A DNA stretch of 64,000 nt from Perognathus longimembris pacificus (Eukaryota; Chordata; Mammalia; Rodentia; Heteromyidae), in the NCBI RefSeq assembly GCF_023159225.1, contig NC_063166.1, positions 41,526,149 through 41,590,148 on the forward strand. The letters run 5' to 3'. This document shows, piece by piece, positions 34,760-45,859 of the stretch (within the stretch, counting starts at the first letter, position 1; every line of letters begins with the position of its first letter). A model generated the notes under the pieces. It was not told the origin of the DNA. It saw nothing but the letters and a program-made list of their open reading frames with translations, and searched no databases. Made by a program: the position numbers and the translations under genes.

Positions 34760-36101
34760 CATCAAGGGATGAGACCAGCAAAGAATACAGTCAAGATGGG
34801 TAAAGATGACCCCCAAAAAACAAAGGGAAAGATGTTTGCATATGCCTTCTTCGTGCAGACATGCAGGGAAGAGCATAAGAAGAAAAACCTGGAGGTTCTT
34901 ACCAATTTTGTGGAATTTTCCAAGAAGTGCTCAGAGATATGGAAGACAATGTCTGGGAAGGAGAAATCTAAATTTGATGAGATAGCAAAAGCAGATAAAG
35001 TTTTTTATGATTTGTGAGATGAAGGATTACGGAACAGCTAAGAGAGGCAAAAAGGAAAAGGACCCTAATGACCAAAAAGGACCCAAAAGACCAACGTCTG
35101 GATTTTTCCTTTTCTGCCTGGAATTTTGCCCTAAGATCAAGTCTACAAACCCTGGGTACTCCATTGGCAATGTGGCCAAGAAATTGGGTGAGATGTGGAA
35201 CAACTTAAGTGACAATGAGAGACAGCCATACATCACCAACGCTGCAAAGCTGAAAGAGAAGTATAAAAAGGATGTTGCTGGTTATAAGTCTAAAGGGAAA
35301 TTTGATGGTTCTAGATCCTACTAAAGTTGCCCTGAAAAACGTGGAAGATGAAGATGAAGACGAGGATGAGGAGGAGGATGATGAATAAAAAAAACAATTG
35401 ATCTGAGCGCCATGACTGACGGATCTCTTGAGATGAATCTATTGCTCTTACTAGGTTTAATTACAAAAATTAATCATGATCATTGTAGTCTCTCAAAGTG
35501 CTCTAGAAATCTTGTCAGTGGTTTATATGAAGGTAGCCATGGGTGTCCAGAGCACCTGAAACTGTATCAAAGTTGTACATATTTGCAAACATTTTTTAAA
35601 AGAAAAGGCACTTGTGTTCTCCTCTCTGTGCACTTTGCTATGGGTGTGACAAAACATTTGAAGATGTTTCTGGCATTTTCTTTCCAATCTGTAAGGTGGT
35701 GTTAACTCTATGGTTATTGGCTAGAAATCCTAAGTTACTAGCTGTACATATCTATAGTTTGTAAAAAGAACAAAACAACCCAGACACACTCTTGATCCTC
35801 CTTCCCTGGCGTTGAGGCTGTGGAAAAGAAGCCTTTTAGAGGGGGCCATAGCTCAGGGTGTACACTGTGAAGCTGGACCTATTGACACTGAAGTGGGCAT
35901 CTATTTAGCTTCAGATGGCCTTTTATATTTTTATTTTTTGTATATAGTGACATAGCATTTGTTGCCATTCTTAGCTTTGGAAAAGGGGGGGAGGAGTCAG
36001 CTGGCATGAGAAGTGTAATTTTTTAGTTAAGTGTAGTAGGTTTTATTTTTGCTTATTTTTTCTTTTGATTTTATTTATTTATTAATTAATTTTAAAAATT
36101 T

Positions 36102-36312
36102 GGGGGCTGGGGATATGGCCTAGTGGCAAGAGTGCTTGCCTCGTATACATGAGGCCCTGGGTTCAGTTCCCCAGCACCACATATACAGAAAATGGCCAGA
36201 AGTGGTGCTGTGGCTCAAGTGGCAGAGTGCTAGCCTTGAGCAAAAAGAAGCCAGGGACAGTGCTCAGGCCCTGAGTCCACACCCCAGGACTGGCAAAAAA
36301 AAAAAAAAAAAT
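36102..36312 (+). repeat. SINE, ID-headed dimer, inside the L1 3' UTR
   Basis: Full-length copy: gggggctggggatatggcc, gggttcagttccccag, gtgctgtggctcaagtgg, gagtccacaccccagg, A tail of about 18. Possible short duplication aaaaatt on both sides. It is antisense to the L1 and is the youngest layer of the nested structure. Confidence 0.92.
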
Positions 36313-36419
36313 TGACAACATGTTGTGCAAAAGGGGTACAGTTACACATAATAGGGTAGTGTGTACATTTCTTGTGATATCTTACACCCTGTTTGTCTTT
36401 CCCTTCCCTAGATCAGGTA

Positions 36420-36480
<61 letters not shown>
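36420..36480. repeat. (AT)n microsatellite within the L1 3' UTR
   Basis: About 30 AT units; the open frames across it are meaningless repeats of YI. Confidence 0.95.
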
Positions 36481-36482
<2 letters not shown>

Positions 36483-36787
36483 CACAGTGTACCAAAAACA
36501 TATACAGTAGCCACGTGGACGATGCCAAAGGAAATTCAACTAGGACTTTAAATGTAACATCACAATAGAGTTTGCTTATCCTTGTCTTATATGAACATAC
36601 ATACATAGCTTTTGAGCTATTGTGATCCACTGAGAGGTCTATTTTTGATCTTCATATGTTGAGTAGTTGTTTGGTTTAGTTACATAATGCAGGGTTGCTA
36701 ACCCAAACCTGTGGGAAATACCATGTGACAAGAAGTTTTTGGTTTCGCAGACCTGGTCTCTACTATCTCCCGGTCCCCCCACCTTAG

Positions 36788-39700
36788 TCATATATTAAGG
36801 AGATCATGCCCCTTTGTTTTCTGTGTTCTAGACTTGTCTCGCTCAACAATTTCTAACCATTTCCCTGCGAATAACAATATTTCACCATTTCTAATCGCTA
36901 TGTAGTATTCCATTGTGTATAGGTAGGATATTTTTTGGATCCATTCATCTGTGGAGGGGCATCTGGGTTGTTTCCATATTTTGGCTATTGTTAATTGTGC
37001 AGCGATAAACATGGAAGTGTAGATGTCTTTTGGATATCTTGGGACCTGTTGTTCAGGATAAATGCCTAGGAGTGGTATGGCTGGGTCATAGGGTAGGTCT
37101 ATGTTGAGCTTTGTGAGGAACCTCCACACAGTTCTCCAAAGTGGTTGTACTAATTTGCACTCCCACCAACAATGGAGAAGGGTTCCTCTTTCCCCGCACC
37201 CCCTCCAGCACTTGTTGTTGCCTGAGTTCAGAGTATAGGCCATTCTAACTGGGGTGAGGTGGTATCTCAGGGTTGTTTTTATTTGCATTTCTTTACTGCC
37301 AGGGATGTTGAACATTTCCTCATATGTTTCTTTGCCATTTTATCTCTTTTCTTGTGACGTCTCTCTTTAGCTCCTTTGCCCATTTCATAATTGGTTTACT
37401 GGGCTTGGAGGGGGTTAGCTTTTTGAGTTCTCTGTAGATGACTGATATTAGGCCTCTATTGCTGTGCTGGTAAAGATCTTTCCCATATGGTTGGCTGTCT
37501 TTCTAGTTTGATGGCTATGTCTTTAGCTGTGCAGAAACGTTTTATTTTGTAGTAGTCCCATACGTTAAGATTCTCCCCTATCTGTTGTGCCCCTGGGACT
37601 CTATTCAGGAAATTCCTTCCTGTGCCAATAAGTTCTAGCGTCTTTCCTACTCTGTCCTTCAGTAGTTTCAAGGATTCAGGCCTTACATTGAGGTCCTTGA
37701 TACATTTTGAGTTGATCTTGGTGCATGGTGATAGACTAGGGTCTACTTTGAGTTTTCTAGATATGGCTGCCCAGTTTTCCCAGCACCAGTAGCTGAAGAG
37801 GCTCTGTTTTTCCATTGTATGTCTTCAGCTCCTTTGTTGAATATCAGCTGACTATAAGAGTGCGATTTTATTACTGGGTCTTCTATTCTATTCCATTGGT
37901 CTGCAGGTCTGTATTTATACCAGTACCAGGCTGTTTTTCTTATGATGGCTCTATAAAAAGCTTCAAGTCTGGTATTGTGATACCTCCTACACTGCTTTTT
38001 TTTAACCTAGAATTGCTTTGACTATTCTAGGTCTTTTGCTGTTCCATATGAATTTATGGGTTGCTTTCTCTATTTCAGTGAAGAATGTAACTGGGATATT
38101 GATGGGGATTGCATTGAATATGTATAACAATTTTGGCAATATGGCCATTTTCACTATAATGATTCTGCCTACCCATGAGCATGGGACGTCTTTCCATTTC
38201 CTTGTGTCCTCCTTGATTTCCCTTTTTAGATTTTTATAGTTCCCGTTGAATAGGTCCTCCACGTCTTTGGTTAGGTTGATCCCTAGGTAATTTATTCTTC
38301 TTTTAGCTATTGTAAATGGTATTATTTCCATAGTTTCCTTTTCTGCTTGTATATTGCTGGTGTACAGAAAAGCTTCTGACTTTTGTGGATTGATTTTGTA
38401 TCCTGCTACTTTGCCAAAATGGTTTATTAGGTGTAGGAGTTTGGGGGCTGAATTTTTTGGGTCCTTCAAATATAAGATCATGTCATCTGCGAATAGGGAT
38501 AGCTTATTTTCTTCTTTGCCGATATGGATCCCTTTGATGTCCTCCTCTTGCCTTATTGCTATGGCTAGCGATTCCAGCACTATGTTGAAAAGAAGTGGGG
38601 AGAGTGGGCATCCTTGTCTTATTCCTGAGTTTAGGGGGAATGGTTTTAGTTTCTCCCCATTTAATAGGATATTAGCAGTTGGTCTGTTGTATATGGTTAT
38701 TATTGTTTTAAGGAAAGTTCCATCTATTCCTGTTCTCTCCAGAGCTTTTAACAAGTATGGATGTTGTATCTTGTCAAAGGGTTTTTGGGCATCTACTGAG
38801 ATAACAACGTGATTCTTGATTTTCGTTCTGTTTATGTGGTAAATTACATTAATAGATTTATGGATGTCGAAACATCCTGGTGTCTGTGGGATGAAGCCTA
38901 CTTGGTCAGGATGTATAATTTTCTTGATCAGTTTCTGGATCCTGTTAGCTAATATTTTATTGAGGAGCTTTGCATCTGTGATCATTAGTGATACTGATCT
39001 GTAGTTCTCTTTTTTTTGTTGGGTCTTTGCCTGTTTTAGGGATGAGTATAATATTAGCTTCATAAAATGAGTTTGGGATTTCTCCCTCTGTTTCTATTTT
39101 GCGGAAGAGTTTGAGGAGTATTGGTATTAGCTCCTCATTAAGGTTTTATAGAATTCATTGGTGAATCCATCCAGGCCTGGGCTTTTCTTTGTTGGGAGCC
39201 TCTTGATTACCCCCGTATCTTGCTGTAAGTTATTGGTTTATTTAGTTGATTTATTTCGTCTTGATTCAGTTTGGGCAGTTTATTCTTCTCTAAGAATTGA
39301 TCCATTTCTGTAAAATTATTGTTTTCTAGTGGGTAGAGGTTCTGGAAATAGTTCCTTATGATTGTTTGAATATCATGTGCATTTGTTGTAATTTTTCCAG
39401 TGGAGTCCCTATGTTACGGATATGAGTCTCTTCTCTTCTTTTTTTGTAAGTCTTGAGAGGGGTCTGTCAATTTTATTTATTTTTTCAAAGAACCAGCTTT
39501 TAGTTTTATTTATTTTGTTGAATGGTCTTTCTATTTTCAATCAGATTTATCTCTTCTTTAATCTTTGTGATCTCTCTCCTCTTATTCATTTTAGATTTGA
39601 TTATTTCTGGTTTCTCCAGATGTTTTAGTTTCATCGTGAGGTTATTCACCTTCTCTGCTTCCATTCTTTTAATGTGAGTGCTGAGGGCAATGATCTTGCC

Positions 39701-40558
39701 CCTCAGCACAGCCTTAGTTGTATCCCATAGGTTTCTTTGTGATGTATTTTCATTGTCATTGTGGCTTATGAATTTGTTAATTTCATCCTTAATTTGGTCT
39801 GTGACTCAAGTGTTAGATAACAGTGAGGGGTTTAGTCTCCAAGTATTTCTATAGCCTCTGTGGTATCTTTGGTTATTGAGGGTTACCTTGATTCCACTGT
39901 GGTCAGTATAATACATGGGATCATGTCAATCCTTTTGTATTTGCTGAGGTTCTTTGTGTAGGCTATGACATGATCTATTTTGGAGTATGTTCCATGGGCT
40001 GCTGAGAAGAATGTGTATTGGGTCTCTGTAGGGTGAAAGACTGTACAGATCTATCAGATCCATTTGGGATATGGTGTTATTTAGGTCTTCAGCTCCCTTG
40101 CTAATCCTCTGGGTGTTGGATCTGTCTCTTGGAGAGAGTGGAGTATTAAAGTTTCCCACTATGATTGTGTTTGGGTCTATCTTGTTCTGTAGTTCTGTGA
40201 GAATTTACTTGATATATGTAGAGCCTCTTTTGTTCGGTGAGTATAAATTTATCACTGTGATGTCTTGATTCTGGATTTTTCCTTGTATTAAAATGTAGTG
40301 CCCTTCTTTGTCTTTTTTAGTTGATTTTAATGAGAAGTCCAGCTTGTCTGAGATCAGGATGGCTACTCCTGCCATTTTGATGGGTGTGTTTGCTTGCAAG
40401 ATCTTGCTCCATCCTTTCATTCAGAGCCTGTTTTTGTCCCTTGCTGTCAGATGGGTCTCTTGAAGACAACAGATAGCAACTTTTTGTTTACAGATCCACT
40501 TTGTCAGTCTGCTTCTCTTAATCGGAGAGTTTATACCATTTATATTCAAAGAGATCAT
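36788..40558 (-). pseudogene. L1 ORF2 (endonuclease / reverse transcriptase), disabled
   Basis: ORF2 supplies the endonuclease and reverse transcriptase for target-primed retrotransposition. The start reads MISLNINGI (minus strand, 40,558), the usual L1 endonuclease beginning, followed by CCLQETH. A TGA stop at 40,421-40,423 comes after only about 45 codons. Further endonuclease pieces lie at 40,205-40,420 and 39,926-40,159. The reverse-transcriptase core is the longest surviving open piece (38,002-39,063, 353 codons), with PLSPLLFN and the catalytic FADD motif (Y/FADD) visible. C-terminal parts lie at 37,456-37,815 and 36,788-37,315, the latter with the CWWECK zinc-knuckle-like region. The total span of 1,257 codons fits a full-length ORF2 with scattered stops and frameshifts. 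Confidence 0.9.
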
Positions 40559-40766
40559 GGATGAGAGTACTTTTTTCCCTTCCATTTTCCTGGTAGGCTG
40601 TTTTTCCTCTCCCTTTTTTCTTCTCTTTATTGAGCTGCTCTTCCTATTGGGCTCTCGCTATTGTCGTTTCTTTCTGTTTCTGTCTGGGTGTCCTGTACAT
40701 TTTCTGTTGGGTGGGGTTCCCCTCTTAGAATTCTGTGTAAGGCTGTTTTTTTATTCCGATACTCCT

Positions 40767-41764
40767 TTAGATCCTCTTTTCTATGGAAAGATCTGATTTT
40801 TCCCTCGTAGGTGAATTCCAGTTTTGCTCTATATCTAATTCCGGGTTGGCAATTGTTGGCCTGGAGGACTTGGATTGTGTTCTTCCAGGCTCTTTGTGCA
40901 TTGTAGGTTTGTGTGGAGAGGTCTGCTGTGATTCTGATCTTTTTTCCATTGTAATATAGCTCTTTCTTCTTTTTTTGAGTGCGTTCAAAATTTGCTCTTT
41001 ATTCTTGCAATCTGAGATCTTGATAATTATGTGCCTAGGTGAGACTTTTCTAGGGTCTGGTCTGCCAGGCGTCCTATAGGCTTCTGTTATTTTGGTGAGG
41101 TGCCTTGTGAGATTGGGAAAGTTTTCTGCAATAACTCTATTGAAAATATGTTTTATCCCTCTGCTCTGGTATTCCACTCCTTCATCTATTCCAATTATAT
41201 GCATATTATATCTCTTGTCTTTGTCCACTAGCTCCTGGATTAGTCTGCCCTGGAATTTGACAGTTTCTTGGAGTGTGGTAATTTTCTGGTCTTTATCAGC
41301 TGCATCGTCATCCAAAAGAGAGATTTAGGATTCGATATGATCAATTCTTTGTGATGTGGCTTCGAGTATAGTGTTTATGGATGACAGTGAGGTGTTTATG
41401 ATTGCCAGATCACCTCTTCTTTTAAAAAATGCTATTTTGAATCTATTTTTTCATGCATTTCGTTTCTCATGATGTTAAGGTCTTCTTTATCGGAGAAGTG
41501 CACTGTATCCATTTTTGCTTCCATTTCTTTCTTGATTTCCTGTAGATTTTTTGAGACTTCCATTCTAAGTTCCTGTATCTGTTTTCTGAATTCGGTCCTG
41601 AGGCTTTCAATCATTTCTTCTATCTTATTCTCATTTGATTTTTTATTCTCCATCTCCTCTTCAGTCATACTACTTTTTGGAGCTGGTGAGTTGGCTTGAA
41701 CTTTCAAGAAATTTATAATATTTCTTTGTGATTTGTGCATCTGGAGATCTGTAGGTGGTGACAT
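40767..41764 (-). pseudogene. L1 ORF1 (RNA-binding chaperone), frameshifted
   Basis: ORF1p is the trimeric RNA-binding protein that packages L1 RNA. The N-terminal piece (41,432-41,764) is rich in E/K/R with spaced hydrophobics (IEEMIESLRTEFRKQIQEL), as in the coiled coil. The C-terminal piece (40,767-41,315) holds the RRM-like and C-terminal domains, with NMHIIGIDEG and the HLTKITEAYRTPG region. The two pieces are in different frames, with the break at 41,316-41,431. Together they span about 333 codons, the usual size. Confidence 0.88.
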
Positions 41765-43374
41765 TGGCTTGGCTTTATGCTGATTCCCACTGGTCTGTCA
41801 GTGGAGACTTGTTTGTGTCCTGGCTGTGGATTTGAGTTTGGCTATTGAAACTTACTGCCAAAAGGGTGCGTGTGACTGTCTTGGTTGTTGCCGAGGTGGT
41901 CACCCTCACTGCATGTGGGGGTGGGTAGGTTGTGGGGGTGGGTAGGTTCTGTGTCTTTCTCTGCAGGACTGTGCTCTGTCGCTGTGTTGTGCTGACCCTA
42001 GTGTGCCCCTGATGGGGGTTTGCGGGTCGCTGATTCAGCGTGGCATGGAGACTTTTCTCTTCTTTGATTCTTTTCCCACTAGGTACCGTGGTCAAAAGAG
42101 CTCTCCTCTCAGATTGAGAGGCGGCTCACCCACCTGTGCAGAGTGCTCCTGTTGGAGCAGGTTTTGCTTTTGAGGAGTGGCCCTCCCACCTGTGCAGAGT
42201 GCACCTATCAGAGTGGGCACTGCTGCTGAGGGGCCCTGCCCACCTGTGCAGAGTGCGCCTATCAGAGTGGGCACTGCTGCTGGGGGGCCCTGCCCACCTG
42301 TGCGAAGTGTGCCTATCAGAGCGGGTGTTGCTGCTGAGGGGGCAGCTTGCCCACTTGTGTGCTCCCACGGGGGGTTGGACACGAGATCCTCCTGGTGGAG
42401 GGCTAGCACGCTGACCCACGCTTGCCCTCCAGGGCACATTCATGTGCACTCTAGTGCTTCCTTTGGAGATGTGCTGCCCTGAGTTGTTGGAGGGCGCTTG
42501 TGCCCTCTTGCGAGTCTGCTGTGGGGGGCGGTATGCGTGGACCCGAGCAGGTTCAAGTGTCTGGGTGCAGGTTGGTGCCCACAGACTCTCTGTGCCTCTG
42601 CTGTGAGGGGGGGGCCATGTGTTCAGGCCCAGGTGTCCCTGCTGGGATGATATTGCACACCAGTAAGCCTGTGACTGTTGTTCAAAAATTCCGCGCGGAC
42701 CAGGGTGCCTCAGTTGGCGTTCCAAGGCCTACCAGTCCCCGGTCCCCTGCGGGGGGAGGGGGGTCTGGTGTGGACAGATTCAGGCTCCCCAGCTGGGGCT
42801 TTGGGGGACGCCTGTCTAAGGTGTTTCCCGGTCACTTTTTGGGGGTGCTGCTCCACCTCTGCTAGCTCCTGTGTCCTCCCGGAGGCTGTAGGGTCCTAAA
42901 GCTGCCAGATATGGGGCTCCTTTGTTCCCTCGGTGTAGGGAGGGTAGGTAGGGAGCTCTAGCCTCTTTGTAGGGTTTGGGTCTCTGCTAGAGCTGGTCTC
43001 TTGTTGGGGGAGGGGGGCAATGGGCTACTTACTGGTTCTGGATTGTGTGTGTATCCCATGCTGCTGTGGGCTTTTCGGGACTGGGGTGCTGGGTGTGGCG
43101 ATGGGTCATTTGGTGGTGGCAGTCCCAGCTCTCCCAGTGCAGCTCTCCCCATCTGCACCACCTGGTTCCCCTGCTGTTGTTGTCTGTTCCTGGCCATTCA
43201 GACCTGCGCCTCCGGTCCCGAGCCACCATCCGTCTCTGTCGGTCTGTGCTCCATCTGGGGCCCGTGGAGCTCCTGCTGTCTGGACTCTGCACTCCTGGCG
43301 TGACTTTTTGGCTGTTGCTTCTCTGGTCACTGAAGGTCTGTGGTCCCTTTTACTGGCACCAGGTCCCCTTTCCC
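41765..43374 (-). promoter_or_regulatory. L1 5' UTR / internal promoter region
   Basis: About 1.6 kb, far more GC-rich than the surroundings, upstream of ORF1 on the minus strand and ending at the target-site duplication. This is where the L1 internal promoter would lie. It contains an internal tandem repeat (listed separately). Its sequence differs from the L1 5' UTR starting near 62.4 kb, so two L1 lineages are present. Confidence 0.8.
42129..42360 (-). repeat. Tandem repeat in the L1 5' UTR, 54-57 bp units
   Basis: On the + strand the marker cccacctgtgcagagtg (last unit cccacttgtg) starts at 42,129, 42,185, 42,239, 42,293 and 42,350, i.e. spacing 56, 54, 54 and 57. Units also share cctatcagagtgggcactgc. 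Tandem monomers in an L1 promoter are known from mouse L1; this unit is much shorter. Confidence 0.9.
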
Positions 43375-43599
43375 TGTAGTAGGTTTTAAATCCTTTGTTT
43401 TTACACAAACTGAAACTGTTCCTTGTCAGCAAAGGAAAGGTCAAGAACCTTCTGTACTTAAACACAATTTGCAATGTTCTGTTATTTTTTGTATGTTTAG
43501 AGTGTTGAAATGTTTTTGAAGTTAAACTAAACAGTATTATATTTTTTTTAAAAAAACCATCAAGTGATATGATGTGGAGAGGTGAAAGATGTGTTTGGC

Positions 43600-43622
43600 A
43601 TTAAATAAATAAATAAATAAAT
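43600..43622. repeat. (AAAT)n short repeat
   Basis: AATAAATAAATAAATAAA shortly after the HMGB3 retrocopy. Confidence 0.8.
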
Positions 43623-43785
43623 TTTTTACAAGACTGATAAAAAGATTATCTCCTCAGGACAATATGTGGTAATATATCTACTTAAAGATGATAATAATAA
43701 AAGCTTATTAAAAATTGTGTGTGTGCACATAGCCATACATGTATTTTTTTGTACAGAGTTAAAGATGAAACTGCTTTGGAATAAA

Positions 43786-43917
43786 CAATGTGCCTATGTG
43801 ATGAAGGAAGTGGGACTAGGAAATATCATCAATGTGCCTATGTGATGAAGGAAGTAGGGAATAGGAAATATCATCAATGTGCCTATGTGATGAAGGTAGT
43901 GGAAATAGGAAATGAGT
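43786..43917. repeat. 44-45-bp minisatellite, three units
   Basis: Units start with caatgtgcctatgtgatgaag at 43,786, 43,830 and 43,875 and end with aggaaatatcat. The third unit is more diverged. Confidence 0.92.
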
Positions 43918-43999
43918 CTGGTAGGCCAGAGCACGTGATGGGGGAAATGATCAAGAAGCACGGGACACTTGGATGGATACAATAAATTTTTAACCCCAT

Positions 44000-44225
44000 A
44001 GTTTGGCACTGGGGGCTCACACCTAAAATCCTAGCTACCCAAGATCTGAGGATTGCAGTTCAAATCCAGCCCATGCAGGAAAGTCTGAGACTCTTCAATT
44101 AACCACACTAAAACCAGATGTGGAGTTGTGGCTCAAAGTAAAGCACTAGCCTTGTGCCAAAATGCTTAGGGACAGCATCCAGGCCCTGAGTTCAAGCCCC
44201 AGGATAGACAAAATAAAATTGTGAG
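44000..44225 (+). repeat. SINE, 7SL-headed dimer
   Basis: tgggggctcacacctaaaatc, caatccagcccatgcagg-like linker, gttgtggctcaaagtaaagc, gagttcaagccccagg, short A-rich tail. Confidence 0.8.
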
Positions 44226-45139
44226 AAACTTAAAAAAAAAACTTGGTTTTAATTTAGCTGTTGAAGGATTGCAAGGTTTCTCTTTATTTATAATGGGTGA
44301 CATGTTTGTAATAAATTTTCTTAACCCAAATTTCTGCCCTCATTTCTGTCTTCCTAAAATAGCTCTTGTTTTCTGGATTCCACTCTGAAGCCTCTGGCCT
44401 TTTCATCCGCTCCCACTGGTAGCTCATGGGGTGTTTGGAAACCAACTAATACTCCTTACATTCAGTAATGCCTTTCTTTTCTTACTCAATTTTTTGCCCA
44501 CTTACTATTAATCTTGATGTTAAGGTTCCAAGCAAAGTGTGTAGATAAAAATATCACCTTTTAAGTGCCTTTTTCTATTAACCTGGCTCATCCCACCTTG
44601 TCAAAATACTTAGCTATGAGACAGTGATTCCTTTAAGGTTCTGGCTCAGATTTCAATTTGCTAGTGACCTTGGGTGAATGAATCACTTTACCATTGTGAC
44701 AAAGAAGGCTCCTTTGGGAATATTGCAGTATTCATTTTCAACTGAACTATTTAGTAAGAATTCACAGTTTCTGCATAGCTGAGCAGTGCCCTGTCATTGA
44801 AAAGCATGTTGCAAACACCTGATTATGTGACCTTGGTCAGTTAGCAATTTTGGAAGCTGCTATCCAACAACTATTTCAGCTCTCAGGCTTGTCCATCAAA
44901 AGACCAGAACATATCTATCGTTTTTCAATGGAACTTCATTTTTAAGCTAGCATTCCAGCTCTCTGGGCTGCCTCCCAGCTTCTACCAATCACCTACACAA
45001 TAGCACTATAGGAGTGACCTCTTCCTGAAGGCTTAGCGTTTACCTGCCATTGTTCTGTGCATGGTGAAAGCTTGCATAAACAGCCACACTTGTTCCACTG
45101 CTAGATTTAGATGGTTCCCAAGATCTTTGTCACATGATG
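44226..45139. other. Mostly unassigned; possible MIR trace
   Basis: 44,640-44,710 (gctagtgaccttgggtgaatg, aatcactttaccattgtgac) looks like a MIR core on the + strand. The rest is unassigned. Confidence 0.4.
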
Positions 45140-45610
45140 TTGCAGATCCTCTGATGAAGGCAGAATTGATTTCCTACTCCATGGATGGTGGGTTTAGTCA
45201 TGTGGTTTGCATTGGCTGCTAGAACACATTGGGTCACTTTTCAGCCATTGCCCCCAAGAAACTTGGAATGGAGTGTCTTTCTCTTGGGCTTTGCTATAAA
45301 ATCCAGAGAGAGCCAGGCACCTGGAAGATGAGAGAAATGTGTCTCAGATTATCTGAGTCATCTTAGTGACTAGTTGATAAGGCCGTTCTGAGCCCACATC
45401 TGCCAGTGGGCTTTCCACCTGATAGCACACATGCAAGTGAGTCCAAAGGACAAAACTTACTCCTGGACTATATCTTAAGCAGTGTCAGGATATCCCAGAT
45501 TCATGAAAAATATTAACTGATTTTATGTTATGACTTATGTTATGACTATTTATTAAATTATGACTATAACAGTGTTTGACATGCAACAACAGCTAACTGG
45601 TAAGCATTGA
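45140..45610 (+). mobile_element. MLT1-like LTR (ancient)
   Basis: Landmarks in MLT1 order: tttagtcatgtggtttgcattgg, gggctttgctataaaatcc, cttagtgactag region, and an end like gcaacaacagctaactggtaa. Strongly diverged; family-level assignment only. Confidence 0.45.
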
Positions 45611-45649
45611 ATAAATATGTGTTCATTTAATGCATAAAGTGACTTGACA

Positions 45650-45790
45650 TAGTAAGTTCTATTACTATGCTTACCTTGTTGAACAGAAAACTAAGGTTTA
45701 GCAAGTGTAAAGACCATACAGCTATGCAGTGATAGAGTTAAGATTTTAACTGCAAATTTCTAGTACTTCAAAATCTGACAGGTATTTCCT
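45650..45790 (-). repeat. MIR fragment (probable)
   Basis: ttgttgaacagaaaactaagg, tagcaagtgtaaagacc and acagctatgcagtgatagag resemble the reversed MIR core. Confidence 0.45.
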
Positions 45791-45859
45791 CCTCTACTGA
45801 GGGAAAGAAAGTGGAACTGTTAAATAGAAAGTGATTTTAAAAAAAAAGTAGACATAGTG

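Larger units (their letters stand above)
36046..43374 (-). mobile_element. Full-length but inactive LINE-1, antisense inside the HMGB3 retrocopy
   Basis: Complete L1 layout on the minus strand: GC-rich 5' UTR (41,765-43,374), ORF1, ORF2, 3' UTR and a decayed A tail (about 36,046-36,101). It is bounded by a 14-bp exact duplication, tgtagtaggtttta, at 36,032-36,045 and 43,375-43,388. The target reads TTTT/AAA on the + strand, the classic L1 endonuclease site, and the element's T-rich end joins exactly there. About 7.1 kb without the SINE later inserted in its 3' UTR. Both reading frames carry stops and frameshifts, so it cannot now retrotranspose. Confidence 0.93.
34771..43557 (+). pseudogene. 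HMGB3: HMGB3 processed pseudogene, split by an L1
   Basis: Intronless retrocopy of high mobility group box 3, a nuclear DNA-bending protein with two HMG boxes and an acidic tail. The former coding part is 34,796-35,388, about the family's 200 codons. Box A retains EFSKKCSE and GKEKSKFDE; box B retains [20 protein letters not shown] and [12 protein letters not shown]3 is favoured over HMGB1/2 by the STNPG, QPYIT and KSKGKFDG segments. A one-base insertion near 35,014-35,018 and a two-base loss near 35,309-35,320 break the frame, so the D/E-rich tail (35,346-35,385) is detached. The 3' UTR continues to 36,045, is interrupted by L1, and resumes at 43,375. Flanking catcaagggat (34,760-34,770) and catcaagtgat (43,558-43,568) are an 11-bp duplication with one mismatch. 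Transcription or function is unlikely. Confidence 0.92.

Noticed and set aside
36320..36630. 82-codon open frames with repeated YI
   Set aside because: Produced by the (AT)n microsatellite in the L1 3' UTR.
38354..38812. 152-codon + strand open frame
   Set aside because: It is the opposite strand of the L1 reverse-transcriptase region on the minus strand, whose 353-codon frame with FADD is the real one.
43786..43917. Spaced repeats suggesting a CRISPR-like array
   Set aside because: The whole 44-bp unit repeats with no unique spacers, and the surroundings are clearly mammalian; it is a minisatellite.
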